Part shown: positions 5,632 through 6,936 of the stretch, piece by piece
Numbering within the stretch: the stretch's first letter is position 1
Layout: the number at the start of each line of letters is the position of its first letter
NCBI GenBank assembly: GCA_902803275.1
Contig: CADCPE010000096.1
Location: forward strand, 1 to 6,936
Origin: an uncultured Erysipelotrichaceae bacterium
GTDB lineage: Bacteria > Bacillota_I > Bacilli_A > Erysipelotrichales > Erysipelotrichaceae
Direction: 5' to 3'
Length of the DNA stretch: 6,936 nt
Notes under the pieces: generated by a model
The model's database searches: none
What the model saw: only the letters and a program-made list of their open reading frames with translations
Told to the model about the DNA's origin: nothing
Program-made: the position numbers and the translations under genes

Positions 5632-6936
5632 ATGAATGAAAACATTATTAAAAGCATAGCTGATGAACTTAAGATCTCAGTTAAGCAGGTAGAAACAGTC
5701 CTGAAGATGCTGGAAGAAGGGGATACGGTCCCTTTTATTGCCAGATATCGTAAGGAAGCTACCGGAGCTCTTGATGAAGAGGCTATCCTGTTTATTGAAA
5801 AACAGTATAAATATGAACTGAACCTGGCTGAAAGAAAGGAAAGCGTCATCAACCTGATCGAAACTCAGGGCAAACTGACTGAAGAACTGAGAAAACAGAT
5901 CAATGACTGCACGAAGCTCTCACAGGTCGAAGATCTCTATAAGCCATACAAGCAGAAGAAAAAGACCAGAGCCGGTATTGCGATCAAGAACGGTCTGGAA
6001 CCTTTGAGCATTTATCTTCTGTCTTTGCCGGAGAATGGTGATCTTGAAAAGGAAGCAGAAAAATACATCAATGAGAATGTTAAAGATGTAAACGAAGCCA
6101 TTCAGGGCGCCAAGGATATCGTTGCGGAGAATGTTTCCGATAACGCCAACCTGAGATGGAAATTCAAGGATCTAATCGTCAAGGCCGGAGCCATCGTCAC
6201 TAACATCAAGAAGGATGCGGTCGACGAAAAGAAGGTCTATGAGATGTATTATGAATATTCCGAAAAGATCTCCAATATCGCTGATCATCGTGTAATGGCG
6301 ATCGACAGAGCGGAAAAGGAAAAGGTCATCAGTGTTTCAATGTCCTATGATCTTGAACACATCAAGCAGCTGGCTCATGAATTCTATATCAAAGATAAAA
6401 AAAGCAATCTTGAATCATATATGATCGATGCGATCGATGATGGTATCGACAGACTGCTGATGCCTTCTATCGAAAACGAGATCAGAAGCGATCTTTCCGA
6501 GAAAGCCCACAATACTTCGATCGAAGTATTCTCCCTGAACCTGGAAAAGCTTCTTTCGCAGGCTCCGTTAAAGGGCAGAGTCGTACTGGGTTTTGACCCA
6601 GGTTACTATAACGGCTGCAAACTGGCGGTTCTTGATGAAACAGGCAAGATGCTGACGGTAGACAAGATCTATCCGTTCAGAAAAGAAGGAGAGATCGACA
6701 AGAGCAAGAAGAAGCTTCTTGACATGATCAAAAAGTATGCCGTCAAGATCGTGGCTATCGGTAACGGCACCGCTTCAAGGGAATCAGAGAAACTGGTCGC
6801 CGAACTGATCAAGGAAAATGATCTGCAGGTCGAATATGCGATCGTATCGGAAGCCGGCGCTTCTGTCTGGTCAGCACAGGAAGAAGCCAGAAAAGAGTTC
6901 CCTGATCTGGCAGTCGAAGAAAGATCGGCTGTATCG
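5632..6936 (+). CDS. tex: Tex, transcription accessory RNA-binding protein (3' truncated)
   Basis: Conserved cytoplasmic nucleic-acid-binding protein of the Tex/YdcI family (bacterial relative of Spt6), linked to transcription and RNA turnover. The first 435 residues are visible and the frame is open to the last base; family members are usually about 720-780 residues, so the helix-hairpin-helix and S1 RNA-binding parts are outside the window. Hallmarks seen: VPFIARYRKEATGALDE from residue 33 in the N-terminal helical domain, LYKPYKQKKKTRA soon after residue 100, the YqgF/RNase H-like domain opening with GFDPGYYNGCKLAV at 320-333, IGNGTASRESE at 376-386, and VSEAGASVWSAQ then EFPDL near the end. 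The usual YRTGCK segment is YYNGCK here. The start at 5632 has GAGG 10 bases upstream and a promoter at 5579-5607. The gene is transcribed alone, divergent from the small minus-strand gene. Confidence 0.96.
   Translation, partial: MNENIIKSIADELKISVKQVETVLKMLEEGDTVPFIARYRKEATGALDEEAILFIEKQYKYELNLAERKESVINLIETQGKLTEELRKQINDCTKLSQVEDLYKPYKQKKKTRAGIAIKNGLEPLSIYLLSLPENGDLEKEAEKYINENVKDVNEAIQGAKDIVAENVSDNANLRWKFKDLIVKAGAIVTNIKKDAVDEKKVYEMYYEYSEKISNIADHRVMAIDRAEKEKVISVSMSYDLEHIKQLAHEFYIKDKKSNLESYMIDAIDDGIDRLLMPSIENEIRSDLSEKAHNTSIEVFSLNLEKLLSQAPLKGRVVLGFDPGYYNGCKLAVLDETGKMLTVDKIYPFRKEGEIDKSKKKLLDMIKKYAVKIVAIGNGTASRESEKLVAELIKENDLQVEYAIVSEAGASVWSAQEEARKEFPDLAVEERSAVS

Noticed and set aside
5607..5852. 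81-codon minus-strand frame opposite the start of tex
   Set aside because: The Tex N-terminus is clearly coded on the plus strand and no start signal serves the antisense frame.

Overview
The window looks like chromosomal DNA from a moderately AT-rich Firmicute. Strong AGGAGG-type ribosome binding sites, short intergenic gaps, simple hairpin plus T-run terminators and the protein style fit. An Erysipelotrichia-like gut bacterium is my best guess, but no rRNA or other marker is present, so this placement is inference. Five complete protein genes and two edge-truncated ones fill almost all of the sequence. I see no tRNA, rRNA, CRISPR array, insertion sequence or prophage, and no gene-free stretch longer than about 150 bases.

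Bases 1-3236 are the end of an ABC importer operon. It holds a fused double-domain permease (5' end outside the window) and its ATPase, 5 bases apart, closed by a very clear UUCG-loop terminator at 3258-3287. The ATPase belongs to the CysA/PotA/FbpC-like group but has about 120 extra residues between the Q-loop and the LSGGQ signature, plus a second, smaller insertion in its C-terminal regulatory region. The permease partner has Asp instead of the usual Gly in both of its EAA coupling loops. The substrate cannot be read from the sequence; the fused-permease layout is most like iron(III), thiamine or phosphonate/polyamine-type importers, and the binding protein is probably upstream.

Bases 3322-5150 hold three overlapping, translationally coupled genes that I do not recognise as a named system. 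The first two encode an N-terminal four-cysteine zinc ribbon, one membrane helix and an acidic, helical, probably extracytoplasmic domain. The third has the membrane helix and a related outer domain but no zinc ribbon. They appear to be diverged tandem paralogues and are the best candidate for an undescribed system here. A hairpin terminator at 5159-5186 ends this operon.

Bases 5200-5484 carry a small minus-strand gene, convergent with the zinc-ribbon operon, whose protein may be a winged-helix type. A 147-base divergent intergenic region follows, with a good promoter for tex. The tex gene (transcription accessory/RNA-binding protein) starts at 5632 and runs off the right end. The importer, the three-gene membrane cluster and tex have separate transcription signals, so they are probably neighbours rather than one functional unit.
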